From: Enterococcus raffinosus
GTDB taxonomy: Bacteria; Bacillota; Bacilli; Lactobacillales; Enterococcaceae
NCBI RefSeq assembly: GCF_001886185.1
Contig: NZ_JXLA01000002.1
Location: 62,001-126,000, forward strand
Direction: 5' to 3'
Length of the DNA stretch: 64,000 bases
Translations under genes and position numbers: made by a program
Notes under the pieces: generated by a model
Told to the model about the DNA's origin: nothing
The model's database searches: none
Seen by the model: the letters and a program-made list of their open reading frames with translations, nothing else
Part shown: positions 27,397 to 36,092 of the stretch, piece after piece
How the letters are laid out: each line of letters begins with the position of its first letter
Numbering within the stretch: position 1 is the first letter of the stretch

Positions 27397-28944
27397 CTAC
27401 AAAATCACTTGAAAATTATGATTCACTTTTGCTTCGATGCGTGGGTGAATTTTCAAATAGTCGGCAATTAATTCGGTCATGTCGATTTGGATTTCTCGGA
27501 CAATTTTCTCCGCACCAAACATCGCATAATTTCCTCCGCCGATTGCCCGATATTGATTTGTCACCACTTCCAGCATTTGTTGCGGAAGAACGGGGTGACC
27601 TTTAAAATGAAGTTCGGTAATCCGTTGGCCAACAGGCTGTTTCATATCAATCGTGTACTGAATCCCTTCATACATGTCATAATTGTAGTACTGTGGCTTA
27701 GGCTGAATAAAGGCTGGATTGAATACGATTTGGTTATTTTCTACAGCTAAATAATTTGCGGTCTGCTCCAACGCCGCTTTCAAATCTGCACCATTAATTT
27801 GAATCACTGCCAGAGTATTCGGATAAATATAGTTGGTGATGACGTCCCGCATCGTGATCGTCTCACCAAAGCCTTTTCCTTCATTATTGAATAACGCAGT
27901 TCCAGAAATCTCTGCGTCGCTGGCAAATAATTGTACACGATTAATGAACTCTACATAGGGATGTTCCTCAAGACGAGCCTGCATCGGATCACTAATACGC
28001 ATATTTCCGTTCACTTTACCTAAGGGTTGATCCAACCATGTCTCTAGTTTTTCTTCTACCGGTGCGATCGCTGCAAGAATTTCTGGATCAGGCTCTGATT
28101 TTTCAACTGAGTGTAAAGCAACCTGGTGATCTGTAACAACCACTTGATCCTCCTTCTTCTCGACGGTCAGACGAACTTCACCGATGAACTCGCCACGATA
28201 GCCTGGCTGAACAACGGGAACACCACGAACCGTTTCAGCAATTTTCCTGTGCTGATGACCAGTGAAAAGGGCGTCAATGCCTTCAACCTGCTGCAATAGC
28301 TCATAGCCTCCATTCTCTCCAGTTATCGCTTCTGTGTCCTCACCGGTCAACAAGTCTTTTTCAAATCCGCCGTGGTAACTGACGATTACCAAGTCTGCTT
28401 GTTTCCTTAATAGAGGAACATATTCTTTTGCTGTTTCGACGACACTCTTAAACGTAATTCCTGCTAAGGTTTCTGGCTTTTCCCAGTGAGGAATATATTG
28501 TGTCGTTAATCCCAAGACAGCAATTTTTATACCCGCCTTTTCGATAATCTTATAGGCGTTTCCAAAGTAAGGCTGGTCATTTTTGTTCACTATATTGGCT
28601 CCTAATATAGGCGCTTGATAATTCTTAATCGCTTCCTTGAGATAATCCACGCCATAGTTAAACTCATGATTTCCCAACACTTGAACATCATAGCCCATTT
28701 GATTAATCAAGCTTGTAAGTTTTTTGGCTGAGCCATATTCTTTAGCAAGATAATAACTCAAAGGAGACCCTTGGATGAAATCACCATTTTCGATCGTAAT
28801 TACCGGTCCATCTGCTTTTGCCCGTAATTCCTTCAGTTTCGACGATACTTTAGCCGCTCCTAAGGCCAGATCGGTTCTGCCGGAATAGTCTGTTGGAGAA
28901 ACATAGCCATGCATATCACTTGTCTCTAAAAACGTAATGTTCAT
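27397..28944 (-). CDS. Cytoplasmic 5'-nucleotidase / 2',3'-cyclic phosphodiesterase family protein
   Basis: A 515-residue two-domain metallophosphatase of the UshA/YunD type. The N-terminal half has TSDMHG, ENGDFIQGSP, LGNHEFNYG, SYHGG and GHQHR, the metal-binding series. The C-terminal half has the nucleotidase domain, with GADLKAALEQTANY and AIGGGNY. There is no signal peptide, so it acts inside the cell. Members dephosphorylate nucleotides or 2',3'-cyclic nucleotides. ATG at 28944 follows AAAGGAGCACACAG. It lies 47 bp after the class III phosphodiesterase gene at the end of the phn operon, suggesting that it acts on a product of that transport route. Confidence 0.9.
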   Translation of the reverse strand: MNITFLETSDMHGYVSPTDYSGRTDLALGAAKVSSKLKELRAKADGPVITIENGDFIQGSPLSYYLAKEYGSAKKLTSLINQMGYDVQVLGNHEFNYGVDYLKEAIKNYQAPILGANIVNKNDQPYFGNAYKIIEKAGIKIAVLGLTTQYIPHWEKPETLAGITFKSVVETAKEYVPLLRKQADLVIVSYHGGFEKDLLTGEDTEAITGENGGYELLQQVEGIDALFTGHQHRKIAETVRGVPVVQPGYRGEFIGEVRLTVEKKEDQVVVTDHQVALHSVEKSEPDPEILAAIAPVEEKLETWLDQPLGKVNGNMRISDPMQARLEEHPYVEFINRVQLFASDAEISGTALFNNEGKGFGETITMRDVITNYIYPNTLAVIQINGADLKAALEQTANYLAVENNQIVFNPAFIQPKPQYYNYDMYEGIQYTIDMKQPVGQRITELHFKGHPVLPQQMLEVVTNQYRAIGGGNYAMFGAEKIVREIQIDMTELIADYLKIHPRIEAKVNHNFQVIL

Positions 28945-28991
28945 TCTGTGTGCTCCTTTAGCTGACTCAAAATAGAAAGACCGAAGCGTAT

Positions 28992-29831
28992 TCAGCTGTT
29001 CGGTCTCTTTTTTTGATTTATAATGCCTTGATCCTTCATTTGAAGTGTTTTTAAAATGTTGCCTGGAATAAAGTTTTCTGTTGTCTGACGAACAATCCTT
29101 CCTTGATCGAGATGATAAAGGTTATACCCATGACGTTCCTCAAAGCGTACGAAGCCATCGCCTTCATCTTCACCAACAAAGGACATACTCGATACAGTAA
29201 AATAGGGAATCCCATTAATTTCATCAGTAAATGTGTGATGGGTATGACCGTTCAGAATACAGCGAATATCGTAAGGTGCGATTAGCTTCAAGAAACGTTC
29301 GGTACCAGGCCATTTTGGTATACTGCTTTGGTGAGACAGTAGATGATGATGGGTGACCAAGAAAATCGGTTGGTCCTTTTCTTGCTCTAAGGCTTCTTTC
29401 AGCCATTGAAATTGCTGATCGTCCACTATACCATCTGCGTATCCATAGCTTGAATTATCAAAGGAAATCACCGTAAACTCAGGATATTTGACTATCTGGT
29501 TGTACGGGGCAGAAGAGGCGGCTTCATCGCACCAGCCAACCCAAAAATGTTCTTTGATGTCGTGATTGCCTAAAGTAACAAGGATCGTCGTTTCTCCTAG
29601 CGCATTTTCCAGCCAAGTCTTCAAGTATCGATAATCGTCTATTTCGCCATCTTCGGTTAAATCTCCGCTGATAATCACAAGGTCCAAGGGTGTTTGCTGC
29701 AGGAGATGATGAATGCATTGCTCCAAAGGAATAAGGGGATTCTGCATCTTAGCCAGCATTCCCTTATAGCCTTCTTCACAAGCCTCATACTCTCTGCGAA
29801 AGTGTATATCTGATATATGCAATATATTCAT
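28992..29831 (-). CDS. Class III (CpdA/GpdQ-like) metallophosphodiesterase
   Basis: A 279-residue calcineurin-fold enzyme with the full metal set: HISDIHF, ISGDLTEDG, TLGNHD, THHHLL and NGHTHHTF. This family hydrolyses cyclic nucleotides, glycerophosphodiesters or related phosphodiesters in the cytoplasm. The frame is open upstream, but ATG 29831 begins with the standard MNILHISDIHF. It starts two bases after the phnE stop, so it is translationally coupled to the transporter genes. That tight link makes it likely that the imported compound is a phosphodiester, or becomes one. No C-P lyase or phosphonatase gene is present. Confidence 0.9.
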   Translation of the reverse strand: MNILHISDIHFRREYEACEEGYKGMLAKMQNPLIPLEQCIHHLLQQTPLDLVIISGDLTEDGEIDDYRYLKTWLENALGETTILVTLGNHDIKEHFWVGWCDEAASSAPYNQIVKYPEFTVISFDNSSYGYADGIVDDQQFQWLKEALEQEKDQPIFLVTHHHLLSHQSSIPKWPGTERFLKLIAPYDIRCILNGHTHHTFTDEINGIPYFTVSSMSFVGEDEGDGFVRFEERHGYNLYHLDQGRIVRQTTENFIPGNILKTLQMKDQGIINQKKRPNS

Positions 29832-29833
29832 TC

Positions 29834-30616
29834 TTATCTCAATTTCTTTCTTATAATTCCGGTTATTTGATCTAAAATAAACACGGTTACGACTACACCA
29901 ATCAAAATAATACTCACTTTGCTCCAAGAACGAGTTTGAATCGCGAATATCAATGGAGCACCGATTCCGCCAGCGCCAACTAACCCTAAGGTAGCCGCAC
30001 TGCGAACCGCTATTTCAAAATGATTCAATGCTAAAGAACAATAAATCGGCATCAAATAAGGGATGCGAACAAAGAAAATCGTTTGCCAAAAATTTGCTCC
30101 TACCGCATGCATTTCTTCAACAAGTCGTTCATCCATTGCTTCCATTTCTTCTGTAAAAAGCTTACCAAGCATTCCGATCTGATGGACGCCAATCGCCATA
30201 ACACCAGCAAAGGGACCAGGTCCGACGACTTTCACAAAAATAATTGCAAAAACTAGTTCAGGAAAAGCTCGTAAAACATTACAGATAAGCTTACCAATTT
30301 TTGTTACCCATGGATGTGCTTGCCAGAGATTCACCGCACTGATCAAGGTAATGGGAATCGCTAATACCGTAGCGATCATTGTCCCTAAACAGGCGATTCC
30401 AATGGTTAATAATAGCAAACTAATCAAATCCTCGCCGCTGCCATCATATAAAAACTGCCAATCAGGCTGACCTAACCCTCTCAAAACGTCCATTCCCATA
30501 GAAGGAGAGAAGGTGCTTAATCCAGAGTAATCCAGAGTAGCGGCCGATAAAATAACGAGAATCACTAAAGCAACTAATGATAAAAGGGTTCTTCTGTTCA
30601 TTTCACGAAGCATCAT
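29834..30616 (-). CDS. phnE: Phosphonate-type ABC transporter permease (second PhnE)
   Basis: A 260-residue permease of the binding-protein-dependent type with about six membrane helices. The conserved cytoplasmic loop is EEMHAVGANFWQTIFFVRIPYLMP, the EAA-type contact to the PhnC ATPase. The family segments GPGPFAGVMAIGVHQIGMLGK and ATLGLVGAGGIGAP are present. ATG 30616 overlaps the TGA of the preceding permease gene by 4 bases, with AGGAGG inside that gene. It forms a heterodimeric channel with the other PhnE. Confidence 0.92.
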   Translation of the reverse strand: MMLREMNRRTLLSLVALVILVILSAATLDYSGLSTFSPSMGMDVLRGLGQPDWQFLYDGSGEDLISLLLLTIGIACLGTMIATVLAIPITLISAVNLWQAHPWVTKIGKLICNVLRAFPELVFAIIFVKVVGPGPFAGVMAIGVHQIGMLGKLFTEEMEAMDERLVEEMHAVGANFWQTIFFVRIPYLMPIYCSLALNHFEIAVRSAATLGLVGAGGIGAPLIFAIQTRSWSKVSIILIGVVVTVFILDQITGIIRKKLR

Positions 30617-31392
30617 AACAGGGACCTCCTGACACGTTCACTTAATTTATCAACGATCGCGACAGTTACTAGGATCGTCAGAATAATGATTGAAACTCGT
30701 TCATAATTCAAAAGGGCAAGTGAGGAATTTAGAATTACGCCAATACCACCAGCTCCGACATATCCAAGGACAGTAGAAGCACGAACATTCACCTCAAACG
30801 CGTAAAAAGCATAGCTGGCAAACTGACTCAAAACTTGTGGAGCGATCGACCAAATAGCGATTTGCATTTTATTTGCTCCAACAGCCGCAGCGGCTTCAAT
30901 CGGGCCAAAGTCAATGGTTTCAATTGCTTGAAACATTAATTGTGACACCATCCCGAAAGTGAAGACAGCGATAGTCAACACGCCAGTCGCTTCACCAATC
31001 CCAAACACAGCAACAAAAAGCGCGGCTAAAAGCAGGGTAGGGATGGTCCGTACTAGACCTAAAAGAAAACGAAAGATGGTAGAAAGAAGACGGTTTTCTG
31101 TCACTACAGTGGTCGCTAAAAAACTAACAGGGATCGCTAAAACTAAGCCAATGACTGTTCCCAGCAAAGACATTTGAAGTGTTTTCACCATAGGCTCGAC
31201 TAATTTAGGTAAATAGCTAAAGTCTGGATGAATGAAGCGTGATAAAAAGGCAGTCATTTGATTGGAGTTTTGAAAAACCTGAGAAAAATCAGCTGACGTG
31301 ATCCAGACACTTCCTTGAAAACAAACAATTAAGAACAGAAGAATAAGCAGGTGTTTATACCATTTAAAGTGAACGGTTTCTTTCAAGCTCAT
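30613..31392 (-). CDS. phnE: Phosphonate-type ABC transporter permease (first PhnE)
   Basis: A permease of 259 residues with about six helices and the EAA-like loop [19 protein letters not shown], followed by [13 protein letters not shown]. The frame is open to an ATG at 31431, but that start would overlap phnC by 68 bases and has no ribosome site. ATG 31392 follows AGGCGA and reduces the overlap to 29 bases. Two distinct PhnE subunits are normal in Gram-positive phn operons. Confidence 0.9.
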   Translation of the reverse strand: MSLKETVHFKWYKHLLILLFLIVCFQGSVWITSADFSQVFQNSNQMTAFLSRFIHPDFSYLPKLVEPMVKTLQMSLLGTVIGLVLAIPVSFLATTVVTENRLLSTIFRFLLGLVRTIPTLLLAALFVAVFGIGEATGVLTIAVFTFGMVSQLMFQAIETIDFGPIEAAAAVGANKMQIAIWSIAPQVLSQFASYAFYAFEVNVRASTVLGYVGAGGIGVILNSSLALLNYERVSIIILTILVTVAIVDKLSERVRRSLL

Positions 31393-32155
31393 CGATTTCG
31401 CCTGCCTTTTCTTCAAAGATTGCATTGCCATAAATTTGCTCTAAGCGTTCATCGGTTAAGTCGTCTGGACGACCATCAAAGACAACCTGACCAGCTTTTA
31501 ACGCGAGCACACGCGTAGAAAATTCACGAGCCAGAGGGACTGAATGCAGATTGACAATGACTGTTTTATCCATCGTTTGATTGATATTTTTTAGGTCCAT
31601 CATAACCTTTTGAGTCGTGATTGGATCTAATGATGCAACGGGTTCATCCGCTAAAATAATGGGGGCTTGCTGCACGAGTGCTCGCGCAATGGATACTCGC
31701 TGCTGTTGCCCTCCACTGAGCTCATCACTGCGTGTCTGTAATTTATCAGACAAACCAACTTTTTCTAGTGCTTCCTTTGTCTGCTGGTAGTCTTCCTTCG
31801 TAAAAAGACCTAAAATACTTTTCCAAGTGGAGTAATAACCCAAACGTCCAGATAGCACATTTTTCTGAACCGTACTACGCTTTACCAGATTGAAGCTTTG
31901 CGAGATTAGACCAATCTGGCGGCGAATCTGTCGAAGCTCTTTTTTATTCGCTTTTGTAATAGAGGTTCCATTAATGCGAATATCTCCTTTGGTGGTTTCT
32001 ACCAAGCGGTTGATACTGCGCAGCAGAGTGCTCTTTCCAGCACCGCTCAACCCGATGATGGAAACAAATTCTCCATCTTCAATTGTTAAGTCAATATCCT
32101 TCAAGCCAACAACGCCATTGGGATAGACCTTCGAAACATTGTCAAAAATAATCAT
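31364..32155 (-). CDS. phnC: Phosphonate-type ABC transporter ATP-binding protein
   Basis: A 263-residue ABC ATPase that drives the PhnE pair. Walker A is GLSGAGKST, the signature is [15 protein letters not shown], Walker B is [13 protein letters not shown], and the H-loop lies in NLHSVPLA. The family-specific sequence [17 protein letters not shown] is characteristic of PhnC. It starts 59 bp after phnD, and its end overlaps the first phnE. Confidence 0.95.
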   Translation of the reverse strand: MIIFDNVSKVYPNGVVGLKDIDLTIEDGEFVSIIGLSGAGKSTLLRSINRLVETTKGDIRINGTSITKANKKELRQIRRQIGLISQSFNLVKRSTVQKNVLSGRLGYYSTWKSILGLFTKEDYQQTKEALEKVGLSDKLQTRSDELSGGQQQRVSIARALVQQAPIILADEPVASLDPITTQKVMMDLKNINQTMDKTVIVNLHSVPLAREFSTRVLALKAGQVVFDGRPDDLTDERLEQIYGNAIFEEKAGEIDELERNRSL

Positions 32156-32214
32156 TATCCTTCTCCATTTTTTAAAGTGTCAGCAAAAAAAGCTTGCTGA
32201 CACTTACTGATGTT

Positions 32215-33144
32215 TTATTCTGCTGCTTTTTTCGTGTAGTCTCTGATCGTGTCATAGGCAGAGTCAGCCGCTTCTTCATAGCCCTGATGCCCCCATAAAG
32301 CCATTGCTTCTTCGCCATCTTTATCATCTTTCATATTTAAGAAGGTCTCTTTAATTTTCGCCTTTAAGTCTTTTGACATGTCAGGCTGTACAGCGATTGC
32401 GTCATTCGGAATGTCGCCTTCTGTCAGGTACAGGACTTTTAAATCCTTAAATAAATCATTATCTGAGAAATTCGAAGCAAAAACATTTCGTGCGCCTTCA
32501 AAAACAAACGCCGCATCCATTTGCTTGTTCAACACTGCGGTAATCTCACTCGGAATATCATTCACAGTGGTCATCTTTGTGTCTGCAGTAGGATCAATCC
32601 CAGCATCTTTCAATTCAGCGACAGGATAGATGTAGCCGCTAGCAGAGTTAGGACTTAAGGTTGCGATATTTTTTCCTTTTAAATCAGTTAACTTATTCAA
32701 TCCGCTATCGGCACGAACCAATACTTCTCCTTTAAAGGTGTTCGTAAGTTTGTCCTTTAATGGCAAGCCAGTTTCTTGATCATAATCGCCGAGCTGAGAA
32801 GTCAGGATAGCATCGGCAGCTCCAGCATCCTTTGCTTGAACATAGGCTGCAGGCGGCATAATTCCGACATCGACTTGACCAGAAGACATCGCTTCGACGA
32901 TCGTTGAATAATCAGTAGCTAGCGTCACTTCTACCTCACGATCTAACTTTTTCGATAAATACTTAGCAAATGGTTTTGCTTTTGCCTCCATACTACCATC
33001 ATTGTTTGTTGGAACGAATTGGACAACTAATTTTTCCTTGCTCTCTTTTTCTGAGCTGCTGCTTGTATTTCCAGAACCGCAGGCCGCCAAAGTGGTCAAT
33101 AACATGACTCCGATAAACCCTTTTGCTAACTGTTTGAACTGCAT
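32215..33144 (-). CDS. phnD: Phosphonate/phosphate-ester ABC transporter binding lipoprotein
   Basis: Captures the substrate outside the membrane. The 309-residue precursor has a signal peptide with lipobox LAAC (Cys22) and a Ser/Glu-rich linker. The PhnD-type binding loops include MSSGQVDVGIMPPAAYV and LSPNSASGYIYP, the latter in the position that holds the phosphonate group in known PhnD proteins. The frame extends upstream, but ATG 33144 follows AGGAGGAGAAAA and begins the signal peptide. The true ligand is uncertain, since the operon carries phosphodiesterases rather than phosphonate-degrading enzymes. Confidence 0.92.
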   Translation of the reverse strand: MQFKQLAKGFIGVMLLTTLAACGSGNTSSSSEKESKEKLVVQFVPTNNDGSMEAKAKPFAKYLSKKLDREVEVTLATDYSTIVEAMSSGQVDVGIMPPAAYVQAKDAGAADAILTSQLGDYDQETGLPLKDKLTNTFKGEVLVRADSGLNKLTDLKGKNIATLSPNSASGYIYPVAELKDAGIDPTADTKMTTVNDIPSEITAVLNKQMDAAFVFEGARNVFASNFSDNDLFKDLKVLYLTEGDIPNDAIAVQPDMSKDLKAKIKETFLNMKDDKDGEEAMALWGHQGYEEAADSAYDTIRDYTKKAAE

Positions 33145-33183
33145 TTTTCTCCTCCTGTTGGATATAATTTCTAATACGTCTAA

Positions 33184-33192
33184 ATCATAGCA
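33184..33192 (-). promoter_or_regulatory. Extended -10 promoter of the phn operon
   Basis: On the minus strand TGCTATGAT is an extended -10 element, 40 bases before the phnD ATG. The -35 region is weak, which suggests help from an activator such as the divergent Crp-like protein (inference). Confidence 0.55.
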
Positions 33193-33279
33193 GGGAATCA
33201 AAATTAATGAAGTGACGCACGTCCTATTTTACACAACTTTTACATACAATTTACAAAGAAATACAAATAATTGTTCGTA

Positions 33280-33308
33280 TTGAGCCGTAAAACATTCTAG
33301 GCTATAAT
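33280..33308 (+). promoter_or_regulatory. Promoter of the Crp/Fnr-family gene
   Basis: TTGAGC (33280-33285), a 17-bp spacer, then a consensus TATAAT (33303-33308), 30 bp before the ATG at 33339. Confidence 0.7.
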
Positions 33309-33338
33309 AAAGAAAAACTTCTTAGAGGTGACGGTTTC

Positions 33339-34022
33339 ATGAAAAAAATCCATGATACGAAGCAATTAACTGCTTACGTTGAGAAGCACAACCTGCAGGA
33401 TTATATGGATTCAGATATATTGGCAATGGCTTCTTTACATTTTTTTGAAAAGGAAGAGCACCTCATTCAAACGGGAACAACCTCAGATTATTTGTATTTT
33501 TTAGTGGATGGGACGGTAATGGTGTACTCGTATTCTTCTGATACACAAAATATTTGCATCGATTACGCAAAGCCCGCTACACCACTCGGCGAAGCCTCTT
33601 CATTGTGGGGATTATCGCCTAAAAGCAGCGTTAAAGCAGTGACTAAGTGCATCTGTATCAGCATTCCGCTAAATCAATATCGAACACAGCTTCAAAAAGA
33701 TGTTCGCTTTTTGCAGAATATTTGCCAGTTACTAAGTTATCGTTTAAATTCTGGGATAAATTTGGCGAACTCACTGACAGAACCTGTCGAAACTCGTTTA
33801 GCAAAGTTTATTTTGACCCATCACGAAAACGAACGTTTCGCATTTCGGTTAACCACCTGCGCCTCAATCTTAAATGTCAGCTATCGACATCTTTTACGAA
33901 CAATCACGAACTTTCGTGAGGCGAACATTATCGAAAAGAAAAAGAATTATTACTTGATCCATGATATCGAAGCTTTAGAGGACTTAGCTGAGAATATAAG
34001 TAGTCCAGTAAAAGCAGAATAA
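33339..34022 (+). CDS. Crp/Fnr-family transcriptional regulator (YeiL-like)
   Basis: A 227-residue regulator with a cyclic-nucleotide-binding-type beta-barrel (about 25-120, with LIQTGTTSDYLYFLVDGTVMVYS and PLGEASSLWG), a dimer helix and a C-terminal winged helix (about 155-215, with ILNVSYRHLLRTITNF). The effector is unknown. ATG at 33339 follows GAGGTGACGGTTTC. It is divergent from phnD across 194 bp, so it is the natural candidate regulator of the phn operon. If the operon handles cyclic nucleotides or their products, a Crp-type sensor would fit, but that is speculation. Confidence 0.88.
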   Translation: MKKIHDTKQLTAYVEKHNLQDYMDSDILAMASLHFFEKEEHLIQTGTTSDYLYFLVDGTVMVYSYSSDTQNICIDYAKPATPLGEASSLWGLSPKSSVKAVTKCICISIPLNQYRTQLQKDVRFLQNICQLLSYRLNSGINLANSLTEPVETRLAKFILTHHENERFAFRLTTCASILNVSYRHLLRTITNFREANIIEKKKNYYLIHDIEALEDLAENISSPVKAE

Positions 34023-34033
34023 GAGCTCTAGGA

Positions 34034-34067
34034 AAACCAGTAGTCAGGAATGATTGCTGGTTTTTTG
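34034..34067 (+). terminator. Terminator after the Crp-like gene
   Basis: AAAACCAG/CTGGTTTT with an inner TCA/TGA pairing, then T-run. Confidence 0.75.
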
Positions 34068-34128
34068 ATAGTGGAAAAATTTGGAAACGGAAAATCTTCG
34101 TTGAAGAGTAGTGTTCTATATATTGGTA

Positions 34129-34165
34129 TGCTATACTTTTAAAAGTTCAATGTGTCAAGACACAT
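34129..34165 (+). promoter_or_regulatory. Extended -10 and palindromic operator before the BMP lipoprotein gene
   Basis: TGCTATACT (34129-34137) is an extended -10. Just beyond the expected start lies the perfect palindrome ATGTGTCAAGACACAT (34150-34165), well placed as a repressor site. Confidence 0.6.
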
Positions 34166-34183
34166 AAAAAGGGGAGAAAAATT

Positions 34184-35236
34184 TTGAAGAAAATACTTGT
34201 TTCATTGTTGTTTTTGGTGTCATTAGTAACGTTAGTCGGCTGTAGTCAGTCTCAGGGGGAGAAGCAAAGTGAAAAAGAGAAAAGTAAAATCGCTTTGGTT
34301 CTTGGATTTGGCGGAGTTGATGACCGCTCCTTCAATCAAGCCGGTTGGGAAGGATTAGAGGCTTGGGGAAAAGACAAAAATCTGACAGCAAAAAAAGATT
34401 TTACTTATCTAGAAACGAACAATCCAGAGGATAACAGTACCAATATCGATCAGGCAATCAGAAATGACTTTACCACCATTATTAGCTTGAGCTACTTGCA
34501 AGCAGAGGAACTGGAAAATGCTGCTAAGGATAATCCAAAGTTGAATTTTGCCTTGGTAGATGGCGAAATTACTGGGAAAAAGAATATCTCATCAGCAACC
34601 TTTAAAGATCAAGAAAGTGCGTATTTAGCAGGACTAGCTGCCGCATATACGACAAAAAGTGATCAAGTAGGCTTTATTGGTGGAATGGAAGGGCCCGTGA
34701 TCCAACGTTTCCAAAGCGGATTTGAAGCTGGCGTTAAGGCAGGGGCCGAAGCACTGAACAAAGAAATTACTGTTAACGTACAATATGCCGCATCCTATGA
34801 TTCGCCAGATAAAGGAAAAGCTATTGCTGCTTCTATGTACAAAGAGGGAGCCGATATTCTTTATCAGGCGGCAGGAAGTACAGGAGCTGGGGTGTTCCAA
34901 GAAGCAAAAGCCCGCAATGAAAACGACTATAGCAGAAAAGTATGGGTGATTGGTGTAGATCGTGATCAAGCGGATGAAGGGGATTATAAAATGGAGAACG
35001 GCGAGACAGGAAATTTCACGTTGACCTCTACAAAGAAAAATGTTGGTGCAGCAGTCAAAGAATTTGCAGAAACTTCTTATAACGATAAATTTCCTGGAGG
35101 CAAGCATTTGACCTTTGGGTTGAAAGAAGAAGGGGTGGATCTGACAAAAGGACAATTATCAGAGGAAGCCTATCAGGCAGTTTCGGATGCAAAAGAGAAA
35201 ATCATCAGCGGTGATTTGTCTGTCCCAGAAAAATAA
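34184..35236 (+). CDS. BMP-family (nucleoside-type) substrate-binding lipoprotein
   Basis: A 350-residue lipoprotein with signal peptide and lipobox LVGC (Cys20). It belongs to the BMP/PnrA family of purine-nucleoside-binding proteins: GFGGVDDRSFNQAGWEG, then IGFIGGMEGPVIQRF, then QAAGSTGAGVF and VIGVDRDQAD. The start is TTG at 34184 after AAAGGGGAGAAAAA. No ATPase or permease gene is adjacent, so it either uses a transporter encoded elsewhere or acts alone. It lies next to the phn operon, whose phosphatases could yield nucleosides; a link is only suggestive. Confidence 0.9.
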   Translation: MKKILVSLLFLVSLVTLVGCSQSQGEKQSEKEKSKIALVLGFGGVDDRSFNQAGWEGLEAWGKDKNLTAKKDFTYLETNNPEDNSTNIDQAIRNDFTTIISLSYLQAEELENAAKDNPKLNFALVDGEITGKKNISSATFKDQESAYLAGLAAAYTTKSDQVGFIGGMEGPVIQRFQSGFEAGVKAGAEALNKEITVNVQYAASYDSPDKGKAIAASMYKEGADILYQAAGSTGAGVFQEAKARNENDYSRKVWVIGVDRDQADEGDYKMENGETGNFTLTSTKKNVGAAVKEFAETSYNDKFPGGKHLTFGLKEEGVDLTKGQLSEEAYQAVSDAKEKIISGDLSVPEK

Positions 35237-35265
35237 TTTTGAACTAATAAGAGAGCGCCGAAAAA

Positions 35266-35344
35266 GCAGACCATATTAACTGAGAATTGACTACAAACAA
35301 GGGAAGAGCACTCCAAGCTTTGTTGCCAATTCTGATATGTCTGC
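35266..35344. repeat. Long imperfect inverted repeat
   Basis: GCAGAC.ATAT...AGAATTG...ACAAA on the left pairs with TTTGT...CAATTCT.ATAT.GTCTGC on the right, in four matched blocks with small bulges, spanning about 79 bases. It could be a structured RNA or a decayed palindromic element. Confidence 0.5.
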
Positions 35345-35375
35345 TGTAAAAAGAGTGTTGCGAAAATAATCTGAA

Positions 35376-35440
35376 TATATAGTAGAAAAAATCTATCAGA
35401 AGATCAACTTGTGATATCTTGATGGATTTTTTCTATATAG
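35376..35440 (+). terminator. Large A/T-rich hairpin with T-run
   Basis: About 22 paired bases with small bulges (35376-35404 with 35416-35440) around a CAACTTGTG-type loop. The right arm contains T6. It may be the distal terminator of the BMP lipoprotein gene. The 268-bp gap between the genes holds only this and the preceding inverted repeat. Confidence 0.55.
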
Positions 35441-35504
35441 AAGGTTCTGAATAGCGTATACTTAGTATAAAAGAAGACGTTTTCCCGAAAACGAGGAGAT
35501 TGCT

Positions 35505-35942
35505 ATGAAAAATTTTACCAAGATTACTGCCATTTATACCATCGTATATGCTATCACTAGCTTTATTCTATTAGTAACCATCGGTGTTTTCACTGTTGCT
35601 TCAAGAGGGATTTTCTTATTTTCAATTTTGGGATTGCTTCCCTTTTTTGTCGGCTTCATGCACATTGTCGGATTTGTTTGTGAAATTATCTGCTTACGAA
35701 TAAACAAGAATTCTCCAGCAAAGAGGAAAATGGTTCTTTTATCTTTAATTTTCTATGTTATTGAAATTCTGGCCTTGGTGTTGCCATTTATCAGTATGAT
35801 TGGAAAAATGAACGCCTATCTAGTACAGAATATTCTTCTTTTTGCGTTGGGAAGTATTCCTGTGACCAAGCTTTGCTTGCTGATTCTCTCTATTATAATA
35901 TTAGTGCGGTTTAGGAAACGGAAAACAACTAACGAGATATAG
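35505..35942 (+). CDS. Small membrane protein of unknown function
   Basis: A 145-residue protein with four predicted membrane helices (about 8-30, 35-62, 70-95 and 108-135) and a Lys/Arg-rich C-terminal tail. I recognise no family. ATG at 35505 follows GAGGAGATTGCT, a good ribosome site. It stands alone between the BMP gene and the bla-type operon, in the same orientation as both. Its helix-loop pattern suggests a DUF4064-like or similar small integral protein, but that is a guess. Confidence 0.65.
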   Translation: MKNFTKITAIYTIVYAITSFILLVTIGVFTVASRGIFLFSILGLLPFFVGFMHIVGFVCEIICLRINKNSPAKRKMVLLSLIFYVIEILALVLPFISMIGKMNAYLVQNILLFALGSIPVTKLCLLILSIIILVRFRKRKTTNEI

Positions 35943-36036
35943 AAATTCCCTAAACTCAAGGAAACAACATAACATACGCCGACTATTCTGGCTCTTTCAC
36001 CGATCCACTAGTAAAAGAATCTCGAGAAACATTTTG

Positions 36037-36078
36037 TAGACAAATAGCGTGTAATAGATTAAACTACAAATGTAGTTT
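36037..36078 (+). promoter_or_regulatory. blaI promoter with BlaI/MecI-type operator
   Basis: TAGACA (36037-36042), a 17-bp spacer and TAAACT (36060-36065) form the promoter. The perfect palindrome AAACTACAAATGTAGTTT (36061-36078) overlaps the -10 and contains the BlaI/MecI core TACA-N2-TGTA. Confidence 0.8.
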
Positions 36079-36092
36079 TAGAGGAGGACACC

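Noticed and set aside
31393-31431. ATG 31431 as the phnE start
   Set aside because: It overlaps phnC by 68 bases without a ribosome site. ATG 31392 follows AGGCGA.
34634-35155. 173-codon open frame on the minus strand
   Set aside because: It lies opposite the well-supported BMP lipoprotein gene, has no ribosome site and encodes a compositionally odd protein.
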